From: an uncultured Collinsella sp.
Lineage (GTDB): Bacteria > Actinomycetota > Coriobacteriia > Coriobacteriales > Coriobacteriaceae
Reading direction: 5' to 3'
Assembly: GCA_900550415.1 (NCBI GenBank)
Contig: URSO01000005.1
Location: forward strand, 1-50,336
DNA: 50,336 bases
Positions 42,461 through 50,081 of the stretch are shown here, one piece after another. The translations under genes were made by a program, and so were the position numbers. The notes below the pieces were generated by a model. That model was not told the origin of the DNA. It saw nothing but the letters and a program-made list of their open reading frames with translations, and made no database searches. Within the stretch, counting starts at the first letter, position 1. Each line of letters opens with the position of its first letter.

Positions 42461-44218
42461 TTACTCGGCATCCTCGACCTCATACGAATCCGCCTCGTCT
42501 GGCTCCTCGTTTGTCTCTGGCGCAGCCTCGCGCGCCTCGTCAAACGCTGCCTTCATGGTCTTGTTGCCCCATGTGAGCTTGCGAATGGTAAGCTCATCGG
42601 CCTTGTTGTGGGCCAAGCGTAGGTTCTCGGTGCTGCGGCGCAAGTCGTCCTTGGTCTTCTCGAGCTGCTTAATGGCGGCATCGATCTCCTTGATTGCCGA
42701 CTCGAATTGCTTGCTCGCCAGGTTGTAGTTGCGCGAGAAGCCATCCTTGAACTTCTCCATCTTGGCTTCGAAGTTCGTGACATCGATATTCTGCTGTTTG
42801 TACTCCGCCAGTTCCTGCTTATAGCGAAGCGAACCCATAGCGGCGTTGCGAAGGAGCGTAATCATGGGGATGAAGAACTGCGGGCGGATCACGTACATCT
42901 TCTCATAGCGGTAACTCACGTCGACGATACCCGCGTTATAGAGGTCACTCTCGGGCTCCAGCAGGGTGCAGAGCACCGCATACTCGCAGCCTTTCTGGCG
43001 GCGATCGTGATCGAGTTTCTTAAAGAAATCCTCGTTCTTGTGTTTGGTCGCGGTCTCGTCGTTCTCGTTTTTCATCTCGAACATGATCGAAATGATCTCG
43101 TTGCCGCTCGCGTCGCACTCGCGGAAGATAAAGTCGCCCTTGGTGCCCTCGGACGCATCGTTATCTTTCTCGAAGTACGCGTTGGGAAACGCCGTCATGC
43201 GCAGACGATTAAACTCGGTCTCGCAGTGCTGCTCGAGCGACTCGCCCACCATTTTGGTGGACAGGCGGACCTTCATGTCCTTAAGACGCTCAATCTCTTC
43301 ATCCTTGTAGCGAATTAGTTCATCGCTCGCGCGCTTGGCCTGCGCAAGCTCGAGCTCGTGTGCCGCCTTGGCCTGCTCCTCGCGAGAATCACGCACCGCC
43401 AGCTCGCTCGTCAGCTTGGCACGCGCCTCATCGCGCTCTCGCTCCGCCGCGGCGACCGCCTCTGACAGGTTCATTTTTGCCATCAGTTCCTGCTCGCGCA
43501 ACTGGGCACGCAGACCCTCGGCCTCTTGCTCGGACTGTGCCTTTGCGGCAGAAAACTTCTCTTGCACCTTCACGCGATAGTCAGCAAGCGCGCGCTCGGC
43601 CTCGCTGCGAGCGGCATCGAGCTCACGCTGCGACTCGGCCGCAGCGGCGGCAAGCGCCATCTCCTGGGCCTTGTCCGCCGCGGCAAGTCTGGCCTGCAGC
43701 TCAGCAATCTGAGCATCACGTGCAGCTAAATCGTTTTGAGCAGCATTGCGCGCCGCCGACTCGACGAGCTTGGCTTCATCATCTTTGCGTTCCAGCTGCG
43801 CACGCAAATTGTCGATTTCTCGCTGAAGCTCGGCGTTTTCCTTTTGAGCATCGGCACGGGCCTCAACCGCCGCGCGCTGACTTGCACTCTCGCGCTCTGT
43901 GGCAGCGCCCTCGAGCTTGGCGCGCAGCTCGGCAAGCTCAGCATCGCGCTTGGCAACCTCTTGTGCCAGCTTCTGATCCGCAGTGTTCTTCTGCTCGGCA
44001 AGCTGAGCGGTGCGCTGAGACTCTGCCTCCTGCAAAGCAGCCGTCGAACGCGAGCGCTCAAGCTCCAGCGCCTGCTCGCCCTCGCGCTGGACTGCCCTCA
44101 CACGTTCATCCAGATCGCGCGAAAACTCGGCATTGCGCACTTGTTTGACGATATCCGCATAACCGGACGCATCGACCTTAAAAACTTCGCCACAATGCGG
44201 GCACTTGATCTCGTTCAT
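42461..44218 (-). CDS. Coiled-coil DUF2130 protein with PD-(D/E)XK-like signature
   Basis: 585 residues. An N-terminal half zinc ribbon CPHCGEVF (residues 6-13), a long charged Ala/Glu/Arg coiled coil (about 35-315) and a C-terminal DUF2130 domain. In it KGDFIF (Asp362) followed by FEMKNE (Glu381-Met-Lys383) fits the PD-(D/E)XK nuclease core. The layout (coil plus nuclease) recalls RmuC, a factor in DNA recombination, but the families differ. A short acidic tail ends the protein. ATG at 44218 with GAGGAG upstream. Function unproven. Confidence 0.8.
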   Translation of the reverse strand: MNEIKCPHCGEVFKVDASGYADIVKQVRNAEFSRDLDERVRAVQREGEQALELERSRSTAALQEAESQRTAQLAEQKNTADQKLAQEVAKRDAELAELRAKLEGAATERESASQRAAVEARADAQKENAELQREIDNLRAQLERKDDEAKLVESAARNAAQNDLAARDAQIAELQARLAAADKAQEMALAAAAAESQRELDAARSEAERALADYRVKVQEKFSAAKAQSEQEAEGLRAQLREQELMAKMNLSEAVAAAERERDEARAKLTSELAVRDSREEQAKAAHELELAQAKRASDELIRYKDEEIERLKDMKVRLSTKMVGESLEQHCETEFNRLRMTAFPNAYFEKDNDASEGTKGDFIFRECDASGNEIISIMFEMKNENDETATKHKNEDFFKKLDHDRRQKGCEYAVLCTLLEPESDLYNAGIVDVSYRYEKMYVIRPQFFIPMITLLRNAAMGSLRYKQELAEYKQQNIDVTNFEAKMEKFKDGFSRNYNLASKQFESAIKEIDAAIKQLEKTKDDLRRSTENLRLAHNKADELTIRKLTWGNKTMKAAFDEAREAAPETNEEPDEADSYEVEDAE

Positions 44219-44276
44219 AGCAGCTCCTCGATGGACGCAAATTTCAACCGCTTACACTCTACCGCGCCACACGGAC

Positions 44277-44311
44277 AAAAAAGGCGCCGCCGCCATAATG
44301 GCAACGGCGCC
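44277..44311 (-). terminator. Terminator of the ChbG/YdjC gene
   Basis: On the minus strand a GC-rich stem (outer arms 44305-44311 with 44283-44289, extended inward with near-perfect pairing around ATTA) is followed by six T residues (44277-44282). It lies 47 bp past the deacetylase stop, just beyond hairpin copy B. Confidence 0.88.
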
Positions 44312-44316
44312 AGAAC

Positions 44317-44347
44317 CACCACAAAGGCGACTGTCCCCTTTGTGGTG
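44317..44347 (-). repeat. GGGGACAG-loop hairpin, copy B (after ChbG/YdjC gene)
   Basis: Perfect 11-bp stem CACCACAAAGG (44317-44327) with CCTTTGTGGTG (44337-44347), 9-nt loop. It starts 10 bases past the deacetylase stop and precedes a true terminator, so it is probably not the terminator itself. Nearly identical to copy C at 45146-45178. Confidence 0.7.
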
Positions 44348-44357
44348 ACTTGGGTCC

Positions 44358-45122
44358 TTACAGGTCGCGGTAGTCGATCAGGCGAAGATCAGGTTGAGAT
44401 TCAAGCCAAGTGCGAAGCTCGGGGTCAATCAGCGCATCGACTTCCTTGGTGCGGTCGGTCGTGAGCGAGCTGTTCTCCAAGATAAAACGATCGAGATAGC
44501 CCGGATGGCACACAAAGACGACCGTCTCGCCGTCCACCATCTCGCGAACCGTCTGCATGATTGCCTCTTTGGGCTCGTAGCCCGGCTCCATCGAGCGCAT
44601 CACCATGCGCAGATCAGCATCTCCACAATGCACCACAGCCGCGGGGTCGAAGCTCGCCTTTTGCTCCTTAAGGCCCAGCTCCTGAGCAACCGCCGAGATC
44701 GCTCGGTTAAGGTTTTTGCTCATGACGGCATGGGCCTCAAAGTAATCGGGCTCGCGGCCCACGATCTCGACAAAGCGGTCATGCTGCGCGCGGATCTCGA
44801 TGCAGGCCTCGTCGAAGTCTATCAACTCCTCGCCGCGCTTAAAATGATCGCGGAAGGTACGGCTGCTATGGAACTCGCCGTTCTCGTTGAGCATGCTCGG
44901 AATGAGCGCCGGGTCGGCACACGGCTTGCCCAGACACACGTTGGTATGCTGACCCACCGCAATGCCGACATCCGCCACGAGCGACCAGCCACGCTCGGCC
45001 TCGGGCATATTGGGCATAAGTCCCGCCGAGCGCACCAGGCCCTCATTGATACTGCGGGCAATCCCCAGGTTAACGGCATACGAATAACCGATATCGTCGG
45101 CACGAATGAGCAATTGCTTCAT
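44358..45122 (-). CDS. ChbG/YdjC-family carbohydrate deacetylase
   Basis: 254 residues of the YdjC/ChbG family, metal-dependent enzymes removing N-acetyl groups from chitobiose and similar oligosaccharides. The metal-binding start MKQLLIRADDIGYS (Asp9, Asp10) and the GQHTNVCLG histidine segment are present, with FEAHAVMSKNLNRAI further on. Length is normal. No chitobiose transport genes are adjacent, so the sugar is unknown. Flanked on both sides by the paired CACCACAAAGG hairpins. Confidence 0.85.
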   Translation of the reverse strand: MKQLLIRADDIGYSYAVNLGIARSINEGLVRSAGLMPNMPEAERGWSLVADVGIAVGQHTNVCLGKPCADPALIPSMLNENGEFHSSRTFRDHFKRGEELIDFDEACIEIRAQHDRFVEIVGREPDYFEAHAVMSKNLNRAISAVAQELGLKEQKASFDPAAVVHCGDADLRMVMRSMEPGYEPKEAIMQTVREMVDGETVVFVCHPGYLDRFILENSSLTTDRTKEVDALIDPELRTWLESQPDLRLIDYRDL

Positions 45123-45145
45123 AGCGACTCCAATCTATGCAAGGA

Positions 45146-45178
45146 CCACCACAAAGGTGCCTGTCCCCTTTGTGGTGG
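45146..45178 (-). repeat. GGGGACAG-loop hairpin, copy C (after metallophosphoesterase)
   Basis: Perfect 12-bp stem (45146-45157 with 45167-45178), loop TGCCTGTCC. It starts 8 bases past the metallophosphoesterase stop and lies 24 bp before the ChbG start. Differs from copy B in only a few positions, mostly in the loop. Confidence 0.7.
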
Positions 45179-45186
45179 CTTGAGGG

Positions 45187-45732
45187 CTACAGTCCAAAGA
45201 AGCCGAGAATCTGGTCGCGGCTAACGGGCTTGTAGTTGTTGGCATCGAGGCCAACGTCGTAGCGAAAGATAGGGCGCTCGCGATCGCGATTGCGCGCGTT
45301 GGTGCGGTCTCCCCTGCTGTGAATGTGCCCGTGCAGCATGATGGCGCCGCGCGCCTTGCCATTCCAGCTGAGCATGGGGTAATGGCTCATTACCAGGCGA
45401 TGGCCCTTAGCGTAACCGGGGGCGACCTCCAGATAATCGCGCACCTCATCCCAAATGTGCGGCGCGTCCGGATCTCCCCAATCGCCATCATGGTTACCAC
45501 GGATGAGCGTCACGTTCTGGCATTCGATGCGCTCGCGCAGGCGCACTGCCTCCGCCATGGGCAAACGATACGTAAAGTCTCCCAGGATATAGAGGCGGTC
45601 GTCCACAGCCACGCACTCATTGATGGCATCGATGACCTTGCGGTTCATCTCCTCGACCGAATCAAACGGTCGATCCACGTCGTGCAAGATATTCGTATCG
45701 CCCAGGTGCAGATCGGCGGTAAACCACATCAT
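45187..45732 (-). CDS. Calcineurin-like metallophosphoesterase
   Basis: 181-residue metallophosphoesterase. The metal-ligand blocks are in order: WFTADLHLGDTN (Asp7, His9), YILGDFTY, LIRGNHDGD and MLHGHIHSRG, with a His in MSHYPML. The short length is typical of stand-alone YfcE/prophage-type phosphodiesterases. The substrate may be a phosphodiester or nucleotide. No ribosome site of note; starts ATGATG. Same strand as the ChbG gene, which follows 64 bp later. Confidence 0.87.
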   Translation of the reverse strand: MMWFTADLHLGDTNILHDVDRPFDSVEEMNRKVIDAINECVAVDDRLYILGDFTYRLPMAEAVRLRERIECQNVTLIRGNHDGDWGDPDAPHIWDEVRDYLEVAPGYAKGHRLVMSHYPMLSWNGKARGAIMLHGHIHSRGDRTNARNRDRERPIFRYDVGLDANNYKPVSRDQILGFFGL

Positions 45733-45798
45733 CGTCTATGCCCTCATTTCGCAGCGCGTATAAGACCTGTTTAGTATACAGACGCGGCGATGAGACAG

Positions 45799-45978
45799 TC
45801 ACCCAAAGAGCCCGCCGAACAGACCTCGGCGACGCTTGTCCTGCTTTTTCGAAGCGTCATCCCGCGCCTTCTTGCCCTGCCGCTTCTTACGGTCCTGCTC
45901 CAACTCATCGTCATCGAGTAGCATATCCCACTCAAACGGATCGTCTGTCAGATCGAACAGGTCATCGTCATCAAACAC
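45799..45978 (-). CDS. Hypothetical 59-63 residue charge-segregated protein
   Basis: Not recognised. The N-terminal 30 residues are strongly acidic (FDDDDLFDLTDDPFEWDML), the next 25 strongly basic (KKRQGKKARDD...KKQDKRRRG), and it ends in GLFGGLFG. I prefer a GTG start at 45978, which has GGAGG five bases upstream; an ATG at 45990 would place that ribosome site inside the gene. The split charge pattern suggests a small adaptor or binding protein. It has no clear partner. Confidence 0.6.
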   Translation of the reverse strand: MFDDDDLFDLTDDPFEWDMLLDDDELEQDRKKRQGKKARDDASKKQDKRRRGLFGGLFG

Positions 45979-46089
45979 GTGCGCCTCCATTACCGATTAG
46001 CGAGCATCCACAACATAGTTGAGAAGTCTACGGGCCCGTGCGGACACAAATTCATCCCGTCCGCGTCTTTCAATCGCTTGCCGCAACGC

Positions 46090-46118
46090 TTGCGCGGCGG
46101 AACGCTTACAGCTAAGAT
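46090..46118 (+). promoter_or_regulatory. Possible promoter antisense to the 27-residue ORF
   Basis: TTGCGC (46090-46095) and TAAGAT (46113-46118) are 17 bp apart on the plus strand and point into the small ORF on the minus strand. If active it would give an antisense RNA that could end at the hairpin 46355-46394. Confidence 0.3.
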
Positions 46119-46212
46119 AGGGACACGGATGGCACCCGTGGCTGCGGGTCTTGCCAACTCCGATACACGTTTTCATCGTGAGAAGTGGCCGTCTTCGCTT
46201 ACGCGGGGGCGG

Positions 46213-46296
46213 CTATTTCATTCGGCCGATAAACAGGCCGAGTTCGATAGCCGCGATCAACAACGCCAATAACGAAATAACATCGCTTACGTTCAT
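46213..46296 (-). CDS. 27-residue hydrophobic peptide, type I toxin-like
   Basis: A short frame encoding MNVSDVISLLALLIAAIELG followed by LFIGRMK and TAG. It has AGAAGGGA seven bases before ATG 46296, one membrane helix and a basic end, like the small holin-like peptides of type I toxin-antitoxin pairs (TxpA/BsrG-like) in Gram-positive bacteria. It lies in the otherwise non-coding 46000-46400 stretch. A plausible plus-strand promoter at 46090-46118 faces it. Toxicity is inferred only from form; it could be another small membrane protein. Confidence 0.5.
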   Translation of the reverse strand: MNVSDVISLLALLIAAIELGLFIGRMK

Positions 46297-46354
46297 ACCA
46301 AATCCCTTCTAAAGGGAGTTGGCCCATCCGTGCTCCATAGCAGTAGTCTAACGC

Positions 46355-46394
46355 AAAATGCGGGTAATAGGAACATCTGTTCGTATTACCCGCA
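46355..46394 (-). terminator. Terminator of the aldehyde dehydrogenase gene
   Basis: Perfect 11-bp arms TGCGGGTAATA (46359-46369) and TATTACCCGCA (46384-46394) with an inner GAAC/GTTC pair, followed by TTTT on the minus strand; 7 bases past the stop at 46402. The plus strand also has a C/T-rich tail, so it may act both ways. Confidence 0.85.
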
Positions 46395-46401
46395 CCCTTT
46401 T

Positions 46402-47781
46402 CTAATGCACAAACATGCGCACGAACTTGTGCTTCCAGCTTGCGTAAGGGGCATAGCGGAACGGCACGTCCAGCCACGTTGCCTTGTTCACGATGCTCTT
46501 CTTGTGGCTAAACGTATCGAAGCTCTCGCGTCCATGGTACTGTCCCATACCGCTCGCCCCCATGCCGCCAAAGCCCATATGGCTCGTGGCCAAATGCATA
46601 ATGGTGTCATTAACACAGCCACCACCAAAGGGCACGTAACGCACAAAGCGCTGCTGAACCTCACGGTCCTGGCTAAAGATATACAGGGCCAGCGGCGTCG
46701 GACGATCCGTAATAAACGTCTCGGCCTCGCCTAGGCTCTCAAACGTCAGCACCGGCAAGATGGGGCCGAAAATCTCCTCCTGCATCACGGCGTCATCGGG
46801 GGACACGCCGTCCAAAATCGTCGGCTCGATCTTGAGCGAAGCCTCGCGCGCGGCGCCTCCAAGCACGACCTTATCGGGATCGATCAGCCCGCGCACGCGC
46901 GCAAAATGCTTGGCGTTGACGATATGCCCGTAATCTTCGTTATCGAGCGGATGCTCGCCAAACATACGGCGGGTCTCTTCCTTGATGAGACCCAGCAGCT
47001 CGTCGTGCACGCGCGTGTCGACCAGCAGGTAGTCGGGCGCCACGCAGGTCTGCCCCAAGTTGAGCCATTTACCAAAGGCGATACGGCGTGCCGCGACCTT
47101 CAAGTTAGCCGTCGCATCCACGATGCAGGGACTCTTTCCGCCCAGCTCAAGCGTCACGGGCGTGAGGTTTTTACTTGCACGCTCCATAACGAGCTTGCCG
47201 ACCGGAACGCTACCGGTAAAGAAGATCTTGTCCCAGCACTCATCGAGCAACGCTTCGTTCTCGGCGCGCCCGCCTTCGACGACCGTCACCAAGCGCGGAT
47301 CAAATGCCTCTTCACAGATTTGCTTGAGCACCGCGCTCGATGCCGGAGCATAGGCGCTCGGCTTGATGACCACGGTATTGCCCGCGGCAAGGGCGCCAGC
47401 GAGCGGCTCGAGCGTCAGCAAAAACGGGTAGTTCCACGGAGCCATGATGAGCGTGACGCCATAGGGCACGGCTTGCGTCTTGCACACACTCACGGCGTTG
47501 GCGAGGTCGCACGGGCGCAGGCGCGGGCGGCTCCATCGGGCCACGTGCGTAATCTGATGACGGATCTCGGAAAGCGACGTGCCGATCTCGCACATATAGG
47601 CCTCGTCATGCGACTTGCCCAAATCGGTCTTGAGCGCATGGGCAATATCGGGTTCGTGCGCCCGCACTGCGTCGCGCAAGCTCACGAGCGCGCGACGGCG
47701 AGCGTTAACGTCAAACGTGGCGTGCCTCTTAAAGTAGGCGCGCTGATCGCCGACGATGCGCGCAATTTCCTCGGTGTTCAT
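46402..47781 (-). CDS. Aldehyde dehydrogenase (ALDH3-like)
   Basis: 459-residue NAD(P)-dependent aldehyde dehydrogenase of the short class 3 type. Active-site residues are Cys246 (NLGQTCVAPDY) and Glu212 (LELGGKSP); the cofactor region has IMAPWNYPFLLTLEPLAGAL and FFTGSVPVGK. It has no CoA-acylating features. Eight bp downstream of the Fe-alcohol dehydrogenase, so the pair may interconvert alcohol, aldehyde and acid. It ends at a strong terminator. Confidence 0.92.
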   Translation of the reverse strand: MNTEEIARIVGDQRAYFKRHATFDVNARRRALVSLRDAVRAHEPDIAHALKTDLGKSHDEAYMCEIGTSLSEIRHQITHVARWSRPRLRPCDLANAVSVCKTQAVPYGVTLIMAPWNYPFLLTLEPLAGALAAGNTVVIKPSAYAPASSAVLKQICEEAFDPRLVTVVEGGRAENEALLDECWDKIFFTGSVPVGKLVMERASKNLTPVTLELGGKSPCIVDATANLKVAARRIAFGKWLNLGQTCVAPDYLLVDTRVHDELLGLIKEETRRMFGEHPLDNEDYGHIVNAKHFARVRGLIDPDKVVLGGAAREASLKIEPTILDGVSPDDAVMQEEIFGPILPVLTFESLGEAETFITDRPTPLALYIFSQDREVQQRFVRYVPFGGGCVNDTIMHLATSHMGFGGMGASGMGQYHGRESFDTFSHKKSIVNKATWLDVPFRYAPYASWKHKFVRMFVH

Positions 47782-47789
47782 GGGCCCTC

Positions 47790-49010
47790 CTAATTCTCGT
47801 CTTCAAACATACCACCCGCAACGACCTCGTACATATGTTCGAGCTCCAGACGGTCCATTAGAAGCGGAACGGGGTATAGCGGATTGGCCTCGGCATCGAC
47901 ATGGGCCGCCATTTGCGGAATATCGGAGCGGCGAATGCCCGTCACATATTTGGGAATGCCCAAGGCGGCATTCATGCGGTCGACCCAATCGATAAAGGCC
48001 TCGGCCGCAAGACTGTCCTGCGCGTTAGCCGGCGCGATACCGGCCATGCGAGCAAGATCGGCAAGCTTGGGGGCGGCGGCGTCACCATAAGCGCGAAGCA
48101 TGTGCGGCAGGATGATCGCGTTGGCCAAACCGTGCGGAATTCCGTATCGGCCGCCCAGACTGTGCGCGATGGCATGCACGTATCCGACATAGGAGCGGGT
48201 AAATGCAACACCCGCTTTATACGCCGCCGAAAGCATATTGCGACGAGCGCGCATGTCGTCGCCATGCTCATAAGCCTCGGGCAAATTGTCGTGGATGAGC
48301 TGGACCGCCTGACGCGCCATCTTGCGCGTGTAGGGCGTGGTGCTACGGCCGATAAAGGCCTCGACGGCATGCGTCAGGGCATCCATGCCCGTCTGCCCCG
48401 TAATGGAGGCGGGCAGGCCGCGTGTAAACTCGGGGTCGTGCACCGCAAAGCGCGGGATAAGCACAAAGTCGTTAATGGGGTACTTGTAGTGCGTCTCGTC
48501 ATCGGTGATAACCGCCGCGAGTGTGACTTCGCTTCCCGTGCCTGCCGTGGTAGGGACGGCAATGAGCAGCGGCAGGCGACGATGAATCCGCAGCAGGCCG
48601 CGCATCTTGTTGATGGGCTTGTTTGGCTGCGCAATACGTGCGCCCACGCCCTTGGCGCAGTCCATGGCTGATCCTCCGCCAAAGCCGATAATGGCCCGGC
48701 AGGCGCTCTCTCGGTACAGGGACGCCGCTTCCTCCACGTTTGAGACCGTGGGGTTTGCACGCGTTTCGGCATAGACCGAAACGCCAATCCCCTTGGATGC
48801 GAGCGCCGTCTCGAGCGGTGCCGTGAGCCCCAGACGGGCAATGCCGGGATCCGTCACGATAAGGACCTTCTGGATCGAGCGCTTTTGAAGCACCGCGGGC
48901 ACATCCTCGGCATGCTCTAAAATGCGTGGCTCGGTATAGGGCAGGATTGGCAATGCAATGCGAAAAACCGTCTGATATGTTCGGCACCAGGCACGACGGG
49001 CTAGATGCAT
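47790..49010 (-). CDS. Iron-containing alcohol dehydrogenase
   Basis: 406-residue group III (Fe-dependent) alcohol dehydrogenase. The NAD site GFGGGSAMDCAKGVG is near residue 112, PTTAGTGSEVT near 154, and the Fe ligands lie in the region DALTHAVEAFIG (Asp, His) and HAIAHSLGGRYGIPHG (His, His). A 20-residue N-terminal extension precedes the normal start of the fold. ATG 49010 follows AAGGAG. First gene of a two-gene operon with aldehyde dehydrogenase. Confidence 0.92.
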   Translation of the reverse strand: MHLARRAWCRTYQTVFRIALPILPYTEPRILEHAEDVPAVLQKRSIQKVLIVTDPGIARLGLTAPLETALASKGIGVSVYAETRANPTVSNVEEAASLYRESACRAIIGFGGGSAMDCAKGVGARIAQPNKPINKMRGLLRIHRRLPLLIAVPTTAGTGSEVTLAAVITDDETHYKYPINDFVLIPRFAVHDPEFTRGLPASITGQTGMDALTHAVEAFIGRSTTPYTRKMARQAVQLIHDNLPEAYEHGDDMRARRNMLSAAYKAGVAFTRSYVGYVHAIAHSLGGRYGIPHGLANAIILPHMLRAYGDAAAPKLADLARMAGIAPANAQDSLAAEAFIDWVDRMNAALGIPKYVTGIRRSDIPQMAAHVDAEANPLYPVPLLMDRLELEHMYEVVAGGMFEDEN

Positions 49011-49029
49011 AAAGGAAACTCCTTCATTT

Positions 49030-49043
49030 GTTGATAGGTCAAC
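49030..49043. promoter_or_regulatory. GTTGA-N4-TCAAC palindrome in the adh leader
   Basis: Perfect 5-bp inverted repeats 4 bp apart, 20 bp before the alcohol dehydrogenase start and downstream of its proposed promoter, a position suiting a repressor site. It does not match the Rex consensus (TTGTTAA-type). Confidence 0.3.
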
Positions 49044-49074
49044 ATTTGCTCGCCCGATTGTACTCAGCGGCGTC

Positions 49075-49102
49075 CGTATATGACTTGCAAACCGTTAATC
49101 AA
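49075..49102 (-). promoter_or_regulatory. Promoter of the alcohol/aldehyde dehydrogenase operon
   Basis: On the minus strand TTGATT (49097-49102) and TATACG (49075-49080) are 16 bp apart, 65 bp before the ATG, in an AT-rich stretch. Confidence 0.45.
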
Positions 49103-49154
49103 TCAACATCTTCATATCTCAAAATTATTTTATTAAAAATCATTCCTAATAGGC

Positions 49155-49182
49155 TTCACATTTGGTTGCATTTATGGATAAT
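49155..49182 (+). promoter_or_regulatory. Promoter of rubrerythrin
   Basis: TTCACA (49155-49160) and GATAAT (49177-49182) are 16 bp apart, 85 bp before the rubrerythrin start and divergent from the adh promoter. AT-rich flanks (49110-49150) could hold a peroxide-regulator site, but no clean PerR box is seen. Confidence 0.4.
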
Positions 49183-49266
49183 AGAACTCGTCAAGACGCA
49201 CGTCCGGAGAGGGCCCTTACGGGACCGGACGAGCGCACCATCGCCATCGATCGAAAGGATCGAATC

Positions 49267-49827
49267 ATGAAGTTTGTTTGCCCCGTTTGCGGTTATGTGG
49301 AAGAGTTCGACGGCGACCAGCTGCCCGAGGATTTCAAGTGCCCCCAGTGCGGCGTTCCCGGCTCTCGCTTCCTGAAGCAGGAGGAGGGCCAGCTCGAGTG
49401 GGCTGCCGAGCACGTCGTGGGCGTCGCCAAGATGGAGGGCGTCTCCGAGGACATCGTTGCCGATCTGCGCGCCAACTTTGAGGGCGAGTGCTCTGAGGTC
49501 GGTATGTACCTGGCCATGGCTCGCGTCGCTCATCGCGAGGGCTATCCCGAGATCGGCCTGTACTGGGAGAAGGCTGCCCACGAGGAGGCCGAGCACGCCG
49601 CCAAGTTCGCTGAGCTCCTGGGCGAGGTCGTGACCGACTCCACCAAGAAGAACCTCGAAATGCGCGTTGAGGCCGAGAACGGCGCCACCGCCGGCAAGAC
49701 CGATCTTGCCAAGCGCGCCAAGGCCGCTGGCCTCGATGCCATTCACGACACCGTGCACGAGATGGCTCGCGACGAGGCTCGCCACGGCAAGGCTTTCGCC
49801 GGCCTGCTCAAGCGCTACTTTGGCTAA
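49267..49827 (+). CDS. Reverse rubrerythrin (NADH peroxidase component)
   Basis: 186 residues. Rubredoxin-like Fe site at the N-terminus (CPVCGY at 5-10, CPQCG near 24), then a ferritin-like diiron domain with ExxH motifs (EEAEHAA near 105 and ARDEARHGKAF near 170). This N-terminal rubredoxin order is the reverse rubrerythrin type, which reduces hydrogen peroxide in anaerobes. ATG 49267 follows AAAGGATCGAATC; the open frame extends to 49162 but lacks a site. High-expression codon use, and a strong terminator follows. Confidence 0.92.
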   Translation: MKFVCPVCGYVEEFDGDQLPEDFKCPQCGVPGSRFLKQEEGQLEWAAEHVVGVAKMEGVSEDIVADLRANFEGECSEVGMYLAMARVAHREGYPEIGLYWEKAAHEEAEHAAKFAELLGEVVTDSTKKNLEMRVEAENGATAGKTDLAKRAKAAGLDAIHDTVHEMARDEARHGKAFAGLLKRYFG

Positions 49828-49860
49828 GCCAGCAGCCTGAGAGATAATCTCTAGCTTCAT

Positions 49861-49893
49861 AAGGCCCGGACTGCATGGTTCGGGCCTTTTTTC
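49861..49893 (+). terminator. Terminator of rubrerythrin
   Basis: 8-bp stem AAGGCCCG/CGGGCCTT (49861-49868 with 49881-49888), then six T residues, 34 bp past the stop. Confidence 0.88.
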
Positions 49894-49958
49894 GTGTCTC
49901 GAGAACTCGTAAACGCCCTGAAATAGAGCTATCTTCGGCATCGGTCTCTCGTCAAAAA

Positions 49959-50081
49959 CTAAGTGAGTAGACTTTTCGAAACTTGCCGAGCAGACCATCC
50001 GTATTGCTTTATAAAGTCACAGGTAAATGACTTGTTTCAAAACGGCCTGGTCGCCAAAGTGCCAAAAGCCTACTCACTTAG
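49959..50081. repeat. 123-bp element with terminal inverted repeats, copy 2
   Basis: Same length as the copy at 39456-39578. Terminal arms CTAAGTGAGTAGACTTTT-like at the left and its near complement at the right differ by one base over the first 18. Interior shares GCCGAGCA, CCGTAT and CAGGTA with copy 1 in the same order but is otherwise diverged; an AAGTCA/TGACTT stem surrounds CAGGTAAA. It follows the rubrerythrin terminator by 66 bp. Confidence 0.85.

Noticed and set aside
46199..46477. 92-codon minus-strand frame covering the adh/aldh 3' end and the small peptide
   Set aside because: It overlaps the aldehyde dehydrogenase end and a terminator hairpin and has no ribosome site; the 27-residue frame fits better.
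49090..49160. PerR or Rex box near adh and rubrerythrin
   Set aside because: AT-rich sequence gives partial matches, but no palindrome fits either consensus.
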